This document shows positions 43,628 through 52,291 of a stretch of 64,000 bases of DNA, piece by piece. The DNA comes from CAVPEW01 sp963703565 (lineage in GTDB: Bacteria > Actinomycetota > Acidimicrobiia > Acidimicrobiales > VFJN01). The position numbers and the translations under genes were made by a program. Positions within the stretch are counted from its first letter, which is position 1. Each line of letters opens with the position of its first letter. The stretch spans positions 1-64,000 of the forward strand of contig CAVPEW010000082.1 of NCBI GenBank assembly GCA_963703565.1, read 5' to 3'. The notes under the pieces were generated by a model, which was given only the letters and a program-made list of their open reading frames with translations, was not told where the DNA came from and ran no database searches.

Positions 43628-44317
43628 ATGCCCGAACCACTGGAACCGAGCGCGGGGTGGGGCGTGCTCCACCTGTTCTGCAGCGTCACCCCGCTCGGCG
43701 ATGCCCGAGCCGTCGCCGCGGCGGTGGAGGCGGCCGAGGCCGACGGGGTGCAGGTCGTGGCGGTGGCGATGCTGGGCCACAAGGCCGACGTGGGCCTCAT
43801 GGCGCTGGGCGCAGACCTGTGGCGCCTCCGCCGCCTGCAGACGGCCCTGGCGGAGGCGGGGCTGGCCGTGGTCGACAGCTACGTGTCGCTCACCGAGCTG
43901 TCCGAGTACTCACAGGGGGTTCCCGAAGCCATGCGGGAGGCCCGCCTGCACCCGCGGCTTCCCCCGCCGGGCAAGTCGGCCTTCTGCTTCTATCCGATGT
44001 CGAAGCGCCGCGAGGCACAGGACAACTGGTTCACGCTGCCCTACGACCGGCGCAAGGAGCTGATGTACGCGCACGGCGCCAGTGGGCGGGCGTTCGCCGG
44101 GCGGGTGCTCCAGGTCGTGACGGGCTCCACCGGCGTCGACGACTTCGAGTGGGGGGTGACCCTGTTCGCCGTGCACCCCGACGACCTCAAGGAGGTCGTG
44201 TACACGATGCGCTTCGACGAGGCGTCGGCGCGCTATGCGGAGTTCGGGGCCTTCTACACCGGGATGGTCGCGCCGTTGGCCGAGGTGCTCGATGTCGTCG
44301 GGCTCCCCGCCTCCTGA
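43628..44317 (+). CDS. hemQ: Coproheme decarboxylase HemQ (chlorite-dismutase family)
   Basis: HemQ converts coproheme III to heme b in the last step of the coproporphyrin-dependent heme pathway of Gram-positives. The motif YPMSK (Tyr122 to Lys126) contains the catalytic Tyr and Lys; MYAHGASGR supplies the proximal His149. FEWGVTLF and MRFDEASARYAEFG are family hallmarks. It has 229 aa. larE starts inside its 3' end. Confidence 0.94.
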   Translation: MPEPLEPSAGWGVLHLFCSVTPLGDARAVAAAVEAAEADGVQVVAVAMLGHKADVGLMALGADLWRLRRLQTALAEAGLAVVDSYVSLTELSEYSQGVPEAMREARLHPRLPPPGKSAFCFYPMSKRREAQDNWFTLPYDRRKELMYAHGASGRAFAGRVLQVVTGSTGVDDFEWGVTLFAVHPDDLKEVVYTMRFDEASARYAEFGAFYTGMVAPLAEVLDVVGLPAS

Positions 44318-45188
44318 GCCCGACGCCGCGCTCGGCACCCTGAGCCGGGTGCTGGGCGGCCACGGCCGCGTCGTGGTCGCCTACTCGGGCGGCGTCGACT
44401 CGGCGTTGCTGGCGCGTGTCGCCCACGACGTGCTCGGGCCCCGAGCCGCGCTGGCGGTCACCGCCGTCTCCCCGTCGCTGGCGGCTGGCGAGCGGGCCGC
44501 AGCCCGGGTCCTGGCCGAGCGGGAGGGGCTGAACTGGTGCGAGGTGACCACCCACGAGCTCGACGACCCCGCCTACCGACGCAACGACACCGACCGCTGC
44601 TTCTGGTGCAAGACGGCGCTGATGGACGCTCTCGAACCGTTGGCCCGGGCCCGTGACGCGGTGGTCGCGCTGGGCGTCAACGTGGACGACCTCGGCCGTC
44701 ACAGGCCGGGACAGCAGGCGGCGGCCGCCCGCGGTGCCGTGTTCCCCCTGGCCGAGGCCGGCTTGACCAAGTCCGACGTGCGCCGGCTAGCAGCCCGGCT
44801 GAACCTTCCCGTGGCGGACAAGCCGGCCTCACCTTGTCTGGCGTCCCGCCTGCCGTACGGCACCGAGGTCAGCCTGGGCCGCCTGCGCCAGGTGGAGCGC
44901 GCCGAGGCGGCGCTGGCAGCGCTGGGCCTGCGGGAGCTGCGCGTCCGTCACCACGGGGAGCTGGCCCGCGTCGAAGTGCCCCCGGCCTCGCTCGTCGAGG
45001 TGGCGGCGCGCGCTGCCGCCGTCGCAGACGCCGTGCGCTCCGTCGGCTACCGGTGGGCCACCCTCGACCTCGACGGGCTGCGCAGCGGTGGCTTCGACGT
45101 CGCCGCGGGCGTCGACGCCGGCGCCGGTCTGCGCACCAGCCCGCCGAGCCCGGCCCTGCCTGGAACGGGCCGAGCACCAGCGAGGTGA
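44292..45188 (+). CDS. larE: ATP-dependent sulfur transferase LarE
   Basis: LarE adds sulfur to pyridinium dicarboxylate mononucleotide while the nickel-pincer cofactor is built. The PP-loop SGGVDS is at residues 32-37. DRCFWCKTALMDAL and KPASPCLASRLPYGT carry the Cys residues used for sulfur donation or cluster binding. It has 298 aa from ATG 44292, overlapping hemQ by 26 nt. No larB or larC is visible in the window, so either they are elsewhere or this protein has another sulfur-transfer job. Confidence 0.88.
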   Translation: MSSGSPPPEPDAALGTLSRVLGGHGRVVVAYSGGVDSALLARVAHDVLGPRAALAVTAVSPSLAAGERAAARVLAEREGLNWCEVTTHELDDPAYRRNDTDRCFWCKTALMDALEPLARARDAVVALGVNVDDLGRHRPGQQAAAARGAVFPLAEAGLTKSDVRRLAARLNLPVADKPASPCLASRLPYGTEVSLGRLRQVERAEAALAALGLRELRVRHHGELARVEVPPASLVEVAARAAAVADAVRSVGYRWATLDLDGLRSGGFDVAAGVDAGAGLRTSPPSPALPGTGRAPAR

Positions 45189-45694
45189 CCCAGCCTCCCG
45201 AGGAGGTTCCCGGGGGCGCCGCCGATGACCTGGCGCGCTTCGCGGAGCTCGGCGCGCGCCTGGTCGACGGCGTCGACGAGCACTTCGGGCCGTGGGTGGC
45301 GCAGATGGTCCGGAATCGTTGGGAGCAGTGGGCCGGCGGTTCGGGTGCGCCTCGACCCGATGTTGCAGCCGACGACGCGGGGCGCGAGGCGCTGCGGTTG
45401 GCGGTGACCGAGCTGCGCGTCCTGCTCGGCCTCGACGTGGACGAGCAGCGCAGCGTCCCCCTGGAGGTCCTGAGGCGATCCATGTCCCCCGCGACAGCCG
45501 CGCTGCGCAGCGCTGGAGTCCCCCCCGTGGTGCGCGACGAGGTTGCCGAGCGCCTGGCACCCGATGACGTGTACGACCTCGGTCCGGCCTCCTTCGCAGA
45601 CCTGGACGACGGGCTGGCAGTGCTCGCACGCGACTGGGGCGCCGCCAAGGCCTACCTGGTGCTGTCGCGGCGGCGCGGCGGGCGGCCGTCGTAG
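45185..45694 (+). CDS. Hypothetical protein, 169 aa
   Basis: From a GTG overlapping the larE stop. The sequence is helical and acidic, with RFAELGARLVDGVDEHFGPW, LRLAVTELRVLLGLDVDEQ and ERLAPDDVYDLGPASFADL. It seems conserved-looking, without low complexity, but no family is recognised. Translational coupling to larE suggests shared expression. Confidence 0.65.
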   Translation: MTQPPEEVPGGAADDLARFAELGARLVDGVDEHFGPWVAQMVRNRWEQWAGGSGAPRPDVAADDAGREALRLAVTELRVLLGLDVDEQRSVPLEVLRRSMSPATAALRSAGVPPVVRDEVAERLAPDDVYDLGPASFADLDDGLAVLARDWGAAKAYLVLSRRRGGRPS

Positions 45695-45697
45695 GGT
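45692..45697 (+). promoter_or_regulatory. Leaderless-type -10 (TAGGGT)
   Basis: TAGGGT overlaps the stop codon of the preceding gene and lies 7 nt before ATG 45705. Confidence 0.45.
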
Positions 45698-45704
45698 CGC
45701 ATCG

Positions 45705-46418
45705 ATGGACCTGCACGAGGCGATGCGCACCACGGCGGCCACCCGGCGCTTCACCACCGAAGCCGTGCCCGACGAAGTGCTGACACGGTTGATCGACTCG
45801 GCACGGTTCGCTCCCAGCGGAGGCAACCGGCAGCCGTGGCGCCTCGTCGTGGTGCGTGACCACCGACTGCGAGCCCGGCTGTCGGAGCTGTACCAGCTCG
45901 GCTGGCGTGAGTACGTCGCCCACCTGTACACGGGCACGGTGCCGTTCGCGCCGCTCGACGCGGGACGCTGGAGCGGGCCTGCTGTCGACCTCGGGCTGGC
46001 ACGGTCCAACCCGGTGCCCGACGAGTTCGGCGAGTCTCTCCCGGCGGTGCCTGTGCTCCTGGTGCTGTGCGCCCAGCTCGACCAGCTGGCCGTGGTCGAC
46101 AACGGCCTCGACCGCCAGAGCATCGTCGGCGGCGCGTCCGTGTACCCCTTCGCGCACAACCTGTTGCTGGCCGCTCGCGCGGAGGGCCTCGGTGGCGTGC
46201 TGACCACCGTGATAGTGCGCCAGGAACCGGCCGTTCGTGACCTGCTCGGGATCCCCGATGGCGTGGCCGTGGCCGGCCTGTTGGCGCTCGGGCACCCCGA
46301 GCGCACGGTGACCAGGCTGCGCCGGCGTCCGGTCGCGCAGATCGCCGTCGTGGACCGCTGGGACGGTGACCCACTCGGCGCAACGCCGCGGAGCGGGCCC
46401 GGGGCCCCGTCCCGGTAG
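45705..46418 (+). CDS. Nitroreductase family protein
   Basis: A 237-residue FMN-dependent oxidoreductase. The N-terminal TTAATRRFTTEAVPDEVL and SARFAPSGGNRQPWR motifs bind FMN phosphate, and EGLGGVLTTV is the third family motif. Substrates of the family range from nitroaromatics to quinones or flavin-like cofactors, and nothing here narrows that. The CoA-disulfide reductase gene follows 11 nt later with its own -10. Confidence 0.92.
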   Translation: MDLHEAMRTTAATRRFTTEAVPDEVLTRLIDSARFAPSGGNRQPWRLVVVRDHRLRARLSELYQLGWREYVAHLYTGTVPFAPLDAGRWSGPAVDLGLARSNPVPDEFGESLPAVPVLLVLCAQLDQLAVVDNGLDRQSIVGGASVYPFAHNLLLAARAEGLGGVLTTVIVRQEPAVRDLLGIPDGVAVAGLLALGHPERTVTRLRRRPVAQIAVVDRWDGDPLGATPRSGPGAPSR

Positions 46419-46421
46419 CCT
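46416..46421 (+). promoter_or_regulatory. Leaderless-type -10 (TAGCCT)
   Basis: TAGCCT overlaps the nitroreductase stop and lies 8 nt before ATG 46430. Confidence 0.45.
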
Positions 46422-46429
46422 CGGCCGCC

Positions 46430-47782
46430 ATGGCCGACCGCCTGGTGGTGATCGGGGCCGATGCTGCGGGGATGTCCGCCGCGGTGCAGGCGCGGCACCG
46501 CCAGCCCTACCTCGAGATCGTTGCGCTCGAGCGCGGTTCGTGGACCAGCTACTCGGCGTGCGGCATCCCCTACCTGGTCGGCGGTGAGGTGGGATCTCTC
46601 GACGACCTCGTGGTTCGTTCGCCGGCGGAGCTGCGCGAACGTCACCGCATCGATGTGCGCACCGGCCACGAGGTCACCGGCATCGACGTGGCCGCAGGCC
46701 AGCTCGAGGTGCGAGACCACCGGAGGGGACGGACGCTGTCGATGGGCTACGACAGCCTCCACGTGGCGACGGGGTCGCGCCCGGTCAGGCCACCGCTGCC
46801 CGGCTTCGACGGCGAGGACGTCGTCGGGGTGCAGACGCTCGACGATGCGCGCCACCTCCTCGAGCGGGTCCGCGTCAGCGGGTGCCGTCGGGTGGTCGTC
46901 GTCGGCGGCGGCTACGTGGGCCTCGAGATCGCCGAGGCGTTCGTCCGGCGCGGCCTCGCGGTGAGCCTCGTCGACGCCGGCGAGCACATCATGGGCACCC
47001 TCGATCCGGACATGTCCGACCGGCTGCTCGGTCCGCTGCGCGGGCTGGGGATCGACGTGCGCCTGGCGACCGAGGTCCGTGGCATCGAGGGGGGCGCGGT
47101 CCTCACCGAGGGGGGCACGCTGCCCGCCGACCTGGTCGTGCTGGGCATCGGGGTGCGACCCAACGTCGAGGTGGCCCAGGAGGCGGGCATCGACCTGGGT
47201 CCGTCCGGGGCCATCGCGGTGGACCGTCGCCAGGCGACCTCGGCCGAGGCGGTCTACTCCGCTGGTGACTGCGCCCAGGTCCGCCACCTGGTCTCGGGTC
47301 GCGACGTCCACATCGCCCTGGGCACGGTGGCCAACAAGTCGGGCCGGGTGGCGGGCATCAACATCGGCGGCGGGTACGCCACCTTCCCGGGCGTGGTCGG
47401 CACCGCGGTCACCGCGGTCTGCGGCTTGGAGGTGGCTCGCACCGGCCTGAGCGAGCGCGAGGTCGCCGAAGCCGGGCTGCGGGCCGACGTGGCCACCGTC
47501 GAGGCAACCGCCCGTGCCGGGTACCTGCCCGAGCCGGGCCGGATGTGGGTCAAGCTGCTCGCGGAGGAGGGCAGCGGCCGGCTCCTGGGGGCCCAGATCG
47601 TGGGGGAGGCGAACGGCTCCGGACCGGTGGCCAAGCGGATCGACGTGGTGGCCGTGGCCCTGCAGGCAGGGCTCGGCGTGGTCGACCTGCTCGACGCAGA
47701 TCTCGGGTACGCCCCGCCGTTCTCGTCGGTTTGGGATCCGCTGCAGCAGGCTGCTCGCGCCCTACTGCGCTCGGGTGCCTGA
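46430..47782 (+). CDS. CoA-disulfide reductase-like FAD/NAD(P) oxidoreductase
   Basis: A 450-residue flavoprotein of the pyridine-nucleotide-disulfide family. The FAD loop is VVIGADAAGMSAAVQA, the single redox Cys is Cys44 in YSACGIPYLVGG as in CoA-disulfide or NADH peroxidase enzymes, and VVVVGGGYVGLEIAEAF binds NAD(P)H. VYSAGDCAQV and a dimerisation domain follow. Likely jobs are thiol or peroxide reduction. No rhodanese domain is fused to it. Confidence 0.9.
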   Translation: MADRLVVIGADAAGMSAAVQARHRQPYLEIVALERGSWTSYSACGIPYLVGGEVGSLDDLVVRSPAELRERHRIDVRTGHEVTGIDVAAGQLEVRDHRRGRTLSMGYDSLHVATGSRPVRPPLPGFDGEDVVGVQTLDDARHLLERVRVSGCRRVVVVGGGYVGLEIAEAFVRRGLAVSLVDAGEHIMGTLDPDMSDRLLGPLRGLGIDVRLATEVRGIEGGAVLTEGGTLPADLVVLGIGVRPNVEVAQEAGIDLGPSGAIAVDRRQATSAEAVYSAGDCAQVRHLVSGRDVHIALGTVANKSGRVAGINIGGGYATFPGVVGTAVTAVCGLEVARTGLSEREVAEAGLRADVATVEATARAGYLPEPGRMWVKLLAEEGSGRLLGAQIVGEANGSGPVAKRIDVVAVALQAGLGVVDLLDADLGYAPPFSSVWDPLQQAARALLRSGA

Positions 47783-47830
47783 TGGCCCAGTTCATGGAGT
47801 CGAAACATCACGGCTCCGGCCGCGAAACAA

Positions 47831-47842
47831 CCTGACGTCAGG
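47831..47842. promoter_or_regulatory. Perfect palindrome CCTGACGTCAGG upstream of the PII gene
   Basis: A 12-bp perfect palindrome in the 123-bp gap before glnB, 64 nt from the start. Two GAAAC words stand upstream in the same gap. It looks like an operator, but the regulator is unknown. Confidence 0.5.
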
Positions 47843-47905
47843 CTGTCGTCCAGCCGACCCGAGATGGCGCGCCACTCCTCAACCCAGGACCCGGAGGGAC
47901 CGACC

Positions 47906-48247
47906 GTGGAGAAGCTGATCACCGCAATCGTCAAGCCGTTCAAGCTCGACGAAGTGAAGGCGGCGCTGAAGGCGGCGGGCATCGCCGGCATGACCGTCTC
48001 GGAGGTCCAGGGGTTCGGCCGCCAGTCCGGTCACACCGAGGTCTACCGGGGCGCGGAGTACACCATCGACTTCGTCCCCAAGGTGCGTGTCGAGGTCCTC
48101 GCGGCCGAGGCCGACGTCGAGCGGATCCTCGCCCTGATCGCCGACTCGGCGCGCACGGGCAAGATCGGTGACGGCAAGATCTGGATCTCCGACGTGGATC
48201 GCATCATGCGGATCCGTACCGGGGAGATGGGCTCCGACGCCCTCTAG
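47906..48247 (+). CDS. glnB: Nitrogen regulatory protein PII
   Basis: PII senses 2-oxoglutarate and ATP/ADP and controls nitrogen enzymes. MEKLITAIVKPFKLDEVK opens the protein; the T-loop HTEVYRGAEYTIDF has Tyr47 and Tyr52, the latter corresponding to the modified Tyr51 of other PII. GKIGDGKIWI is the nucleotide-binding B-loop. It has 113 aa from GTG 47906, with GGAGG about 8 nt upstream. glnD, which modifies PII, lies just downstream. amtB and glnA are not in the window. Confidence 0.95.
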   Translation: MEKLITAIVKPFKLDEVKAALKAAGIAGMTVSEVQGFGRQSGHTEVYRGAEYTIDFVPKVRVEVLAAEADVERILALIADSARTGKIGDGKIWISDVDRIMRIRTGEMGSDAL

Positions 48248-48284
48248 TGCCGCCGGTCTCGGTCGCAGCGCGCTGCGAGGAACC

Positions 48285-50596
48285 GTGGACGCGGTGAGCT
48301 TCTCGTCCGCCCGCTCCGCTCTGGTAGAGGACGGGACCCTCGGTGGGCGGGCGTGGTGCGCCGCGTACACGTGGCTGGTCGACGACTGGCTCGCGCAGCT
48401 CTTCGCCGACGCCGTCGACGGGACCGAGCGCGGCGCCGAGGGCGTGGTGCTCGTCGCGGTGGGTGGCTACGGCCGCGAGGCCTCTGCCCGCAGTCCGACA
48501 TCGACGTTCTCCTCCTGCACGACGGGCGCGCTGACGTCGCCGCGGTCGCGGACGGGCTCTGGTATCCGGTGTGGGACGAGGGACTCAAGCTCGGTCACGC
48601 GGTGCGCACCTTGCGCGAGGCGCTGAACCTTGCCGCCGACGACCTCGACACCGCCACCTCCCTGTTGAGCGTGCGCACGGTGGCCGGCGACGAGGGCCTG
48701 GCCGACGAGCTGCGAGCCAAGGCGCTGGCGCAGTGGGGCAAGCGGGCCAAGCGCTGGCTGGGGGAGCTGTCGAGCCGGGTCGCGCAGCGCCACGAGCAGG
48801 CCGGCGAGGTCGCCTTCCTGCTCGAGCCGGATCTCAAGGAGGGCCGTGGCGGGCTGCGCGACGTCCACGCGCTGCGCTGGGCCGGGGCAGCCCGCAGCCT
48901 GCTGTGGGACGGCGACGACGCCGCTCTCGACGAGGCCTACGACGTGCTCCTCGGCGCTCGGGTCGAGGTTGGCCGTCGGGCGGGCCGCGCTGGCGACCGA
49001 CTGCTGCTCCAGGACCAGGATGCCGTCGCCGCCGCCCTGGGCGACTCCGACGCCGACGCCCTGATGGCCAGGGTCGCCGCGGCCGCCCGAACCATCGCCT
49101 GGCGCAGCGACGATGCCTGGCGGCGGATAGACGCCAGTCTGGTAGGCCCGATCGGTCGGCTGGCCCGGCGGGACAAGCCGACGGGCGACGGGCTGGTGCT
49201 GCGCGACGAGGAGGTGCACCTCAGCGGGGCCGCCGACCGGCGCGATCCGTCGCTTGCTCTGCGTGCCGCCGCCGCTGCGGCCGCCGCCGGCACCTGCGTG
49301 CACCGGGCCTCCCTTGAGGAGCTCTCGGCCGACCCCGCTGTGATGCCCGATCCTTGGGACGAGGCTTCACGGGCGGCGTTGGTGCGGCTGCTGCTGTCCG
49401 GCCACGCCGCGGTGGGGGTCATCGAGGCCCTCGACCAGTTGGGGCTCTGGGTTGCGATGCTGCCCGAGTGGGCCCCTGTGCGCTCGCGCCCGCAGCGGAA
49501 CGCGTACCACCGCTTCACGGTCGACCGGCACCTGGTCGAGGCGGCCGCCAACGCGGCGGCTCTGGCGGGTTCGGTCGCTCGACCCGATCTGCTCGTGGTG
49601 GGCGCGCTCCTCCACGACATCGGCAAGGGCTACCCGGGCGATCACACCGAGGTGGGAGTCGAACTTGTGGCCACGATCGGCGCCCGCATGGGGTTCGCAC
49701 CGGGTGACGTGGCCACCTTGCAGGCAATGGTCCGGCACCACCTCCTGCTGGCCGACGTCGCGACCCGCCGCGATCTCGACGACGCCTCGACCACCATGGG
49801 CGTGGCCGCGGCGGTGGGAGACCTGGGCACCCTCGAGCTGCTGGCGGCTCTGACCGAGGCCGACAGCCTGGCGACGGGTCCTTCGGCGTGGGGCTCGTGG
49901 AAGGCCGCCCTGGTGCGCGAGCTGGTGGCCCGTACCGGCCACGTGCTGCGCGGCGGCTCGCCCGACGAGATGGCCGAGGACTTCCCCACCGAGGCCCAGC
50001 TGCGACTCGTGCGTGACGGCAGAGAGGTGATCGAAGCCTCCGACGACCTGCTCACCGTGATCACCGCGGACCGCGCCGGCCTGTTCAGCCGGGTGGCAGG
50101 CACCCTGGCGTTGCACGGGCTCGACGTGCTCGGCGCGCAGGTGGCGACGGTCGAGGGCAGGGCCGTGGAGGTCTTCCGGGTGGCGCCGGCCCGGGCGGCC
50201 TCGGTGGACTGGCCCCCGGTGCTCGACGAGCTGGCCAGGGTTCTCGACGGTCGCGTCGCGCTGCGGGCCCGCCTCGCCGACCGGGCCCGGGTGTACGCAT
50301 CTGCGCCCACGGCTCCCGTGCTGGCGGTGCGCCCCGAGATCCGCATCGACAACGACGTGACCCCCGAGGCGACAGTGGTCGAGGTCCACGCCCGAGACGT
50401 GGTCGGGGTGCTGTACCGCATGACCAGGGCCCTGGCGGAGCTCGACCTGGACGTGACGTTCGCCAAGGTGCAGACGCTCGGGCACCAGGTGGTCGACGTC
50501 TTCTACGTCCGGCGCGGCGGTGCCAAGGTGCTCGACCCGGCGCTGCTGGTGGAGGTGGAGCGGGCCTTGCAGCACGAGCTGGCCGAGCCGGGTTGA
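48285..50596 (+). CDS. glnD: PII uridylyl/adenylyl-transferase GlnD (apparent -1 frameshift at 48477-48483)
   Basis: GlnD modifies PII according to nitrogen status. The nucleotidyltransferase motif starts in one frame (VAVGGYGRE) and continues in another (PQSDIDVLLLHDGR). One missing base after cgcgagg restores the family pattern GGYGR-x2-L-x-P-x-S-D-x-D. The rest is intact: the HD domain (LLHDIGKGYPGDHTEVG) and two C-terminal ACT domains that bind glutamine (VITADRAGLFSRVAGTLA and VVGVLYRMTRALAELDL). The span gives about 770 aa. It begins 37 nt after glnB. Confidence 0.88.
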
Positions 50597-50625
50597 GGTC
50601 GCGGCTCTGGCGCCGAACGGCCCGC

Positions 50626-50631
50626 TAGGTT
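50626..50631 (+). promoter_or_regulatory. Leaderless-type -10 (TAGGTT)
   Basis: TAGGTT lies 8 nt before GTG 50640. Confidence 0.45.
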
Positions 50632-50639
50632 CGCAACCC

Positions 50640-51338
50640 GTGGACGACCCGCCCGCCGGACTCTCCAGCCAGGACCTCATCCGCTGGGCCGAGGCCCTGT
50701 CGGCCATTGCTCGAACAGGGCTGGGATTCACCGAGAGCCTCTACGAACGGGAGCGCTTCGAGGAGGTCCTGCACGTCGCGGCCGACATCCGCGCCGCCGC
50801 CAACCGGGCCCAGGACGAGCTCAGCGCCGAGGAGTGGGTCGACGAGTGGATGCGCGGCGTGGGGCGCGGCGTGCCCGGCTATGTCACCCCAAAGGTCGCG
50901 GTCGGCGCGGTCGTGCACGACGCCGAGGGCCGGATCCTGCTGATCCAGCGGGCCGATTCAGGGATCTGGCTCTACCCGACGGGATGGGCCGACGTCGGCT
51001 ACTCGCCGAGCGAGGTGGTCGTCAAGGAGGTCAAGGAGGAGACCGGCATCGACTGCCGTCCCACGAGGCTGATCGCGGTGCTCGACGGCCTTCGTCTCGG
51101 CTTCACGCGCATCCCGCTGTACTCGATCGTGTTCCTCTGCGAGGCCACCGGCGGCACCCTCGTAGCGCACCCGCTGGAGACCTCCGACGTCGGCTGGTTC
51201 CGGCCCGACGAGCTGCCCGAGCCCACCGCCGGGTTGGGCCAGTGGGGAGCCCACGCCTTCGCGGCCATCCGCGGAGAGGACGTGGGAGTGCTGTTCGACG
51301 CCCCGCGCGATCCTCCGTGGGTCCACGAGCGGGGCTGA
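50640..51338 (+). CDS. NUDIX hydrolase with X-linked-NDP hydrolase N-domain
   Basis: A 232-residue protein. Residues 10-65 (LIRWAEALSAIARTGLGFT and RERFEEVLHVAADIR) match the Nudix_N_2 domain. The Nudix box follows near residues 118-142, with SPSEVVVKEVKEETG supplying the REUxEExG-type metal ligands. The family hydrolyses nucleoside diphosphates linked to another moiety, such as ADP-ribose or nucleotide sugars. It converges with the PAC2 gene. Confidence 0.9.
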   Translation: MDDPPAGLSSQDLIRWAEALSAIARTGLGFTESLYERERFEEVLHVAADIRAAANRAQDELSAEEWVDEWMRGVGRGVPGYVTPKVAVGAVVHDAEGRILLIQRADSGIWLYPTGWADVGYSPSEVVVKEVKEETGIDCRPTRLIAVLDGLRLGFTRIPLYSIVFLCEATGGTLVAHPLETSDVGWFRPDELPEPTAGLGQWGAHAFAAIRGEDVGVLFDAPRDPPWVHERG

Positions 51339-51352
51339 GGGCAGGACCCGGG

Positions 51353-52240
51353 TCAGGTTCCGTCGGATCTGCTGCGCAGGTAGCGCTCGACCTCCTCGAC
51401 GAGCGCAACGCCGTCGAGAGGGCCGTCGTCGGGCGAGTCCGAGTCGTCGTCGTAGGACTCGTCGGCGTCGTGGCGCCGTTCGAGCTCGGCGACATAGGTG
51501 CTGGTCTCCTCGTCGGCTTCGACGAGCTCGCCGACCTGGCGCTCGTAGGCGGCGGCCGCGATCTGCAGGTCGACGGTCGCGACCGGCGCGTCGAGCAGCG
51601 CCGCCACCCGTTCGACCAGAGCCAGCGCCGCCACGGGTGACGAAGCGGCCGGCACGTAGGACGGCACGGCTGCCCACAGGCTGACGGTCGGCACGCCGGC
51701 CTCGGTCAGCGCGGCGTCGAGCACGCCGACCATGCCGGTCGGACCCTCGTAGGCGGATCGGCGCAACCCGAGCTCAGCCCCGATGTCGGGGTCCGACGCC
51801 GAGCCGTTCACCGGCACGGGCCGGCTGTGGGGCACCTCGGCTAGCAGAGCACCCAACAGGACGACCAGAGGGGTGCCGATCGAGGCTGCGAGCGCGACGA
51901 CCTCGTCGGTGTAGGCGCGCCAGCGCAACGCCGGCTCGGGCCCGGTGAGCACGGCCACGTCGCGGGCCGGGGCGGCGCCGGTCGAACCCGCCCACAGCTC
52001 GGTCACAGGCCAGCGGATCCGTCGTTCACCGTCGGGATCGATGCGCACCTCGGGCCGGGTGGCGGTGAAGTCGAAGAAGTCCTCGGCGTCGAGCTCGGCG
52101 ACGCGTTCGAGCGACCAGCGCTCGCTCAGGTAGCGAGCCGCCGCCGAGGCCGCTTCGCCCGCGTCGTTCCAGCCCTCGAACGCGCACACCAGCACGGGCC
52201 GGCGGAGCTCGGGTCGCCGAGTGAAGCGCAGACGGTTCAC
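51353..52240 (-). CDS. PAC2 family protein (proteasome-assembly-chaperone-like)
   Basis: A 295-residue protein with VLVCAFEGWNDAGEAASAA, LGALLAEVPHSRPVPV, YEGPTGMVGVLDAALTEAG and VSLWAAVPSYVPAASSPVA, which are the PAC2-domain landmarks of actinobacterial members. The C-terminus has an acidic stretch (DESYDDDSDSPDDG). Actinobacterial PAC2 proteins are structurally known but their role is unsettled. GTG 52240 has TACCGT 6 nt upstream. No proteasome gene is in the window. Confidence 0.88.
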   Translation of the reverse strand: MNRLRFTRRPELRRPVLVCAFEGWNDAGEAASAAARYLSERWSLERVAELDAEDFFDFTATRPEVRIDPDGERRIRWPVTELWAGSTGAAPARDVAVLTGPEPALRWRAYTDEVVALAASIGTPLVVLLGALLAEVPHSRPVPVNGSASDPDIGAELGLRRSAYEGPTGMVGVLDAALTEAGVPTVSLWAAVPSYVPAASSPVAALALVERVAALLDAPVATVDLQIAAAAYERQVGELVEADEETSTYVAELERRHDADESYDDDSDSPDDGPLDGVALVEEVERYLRSRSDGT

Positions 52241-52246
52241 CCGGCC

Positions 52247-52252
52247 ACGGTA
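52247..52252 (-). promoter_or_regulatory. Leaderless-type -10 (TACCGT, minus strand) of the PAC2 gene
   Basis: TACCGT on the minus strand lies 6 nt before GTG 52240. Confidence 0.5.
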
Positions 52253-52291
52253 CCGGGGAACCGCGCCGGGCCGAGTGGCGACCATCGCCGT

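Noticed and set aside
43628..44317. Loss of the catalytic Tyr in HemQ because NWY reads NWF
   Set aside because: The catalytic Tyr lies in YPMSK, which is intact; the position after NW is not the catalytic one.
47805..47842. A GlnR box before glnB
   Set aside because: GAAAC words are present, but the spacing to flanking AC-type half-sites does not fit; only the palindrome is reported.
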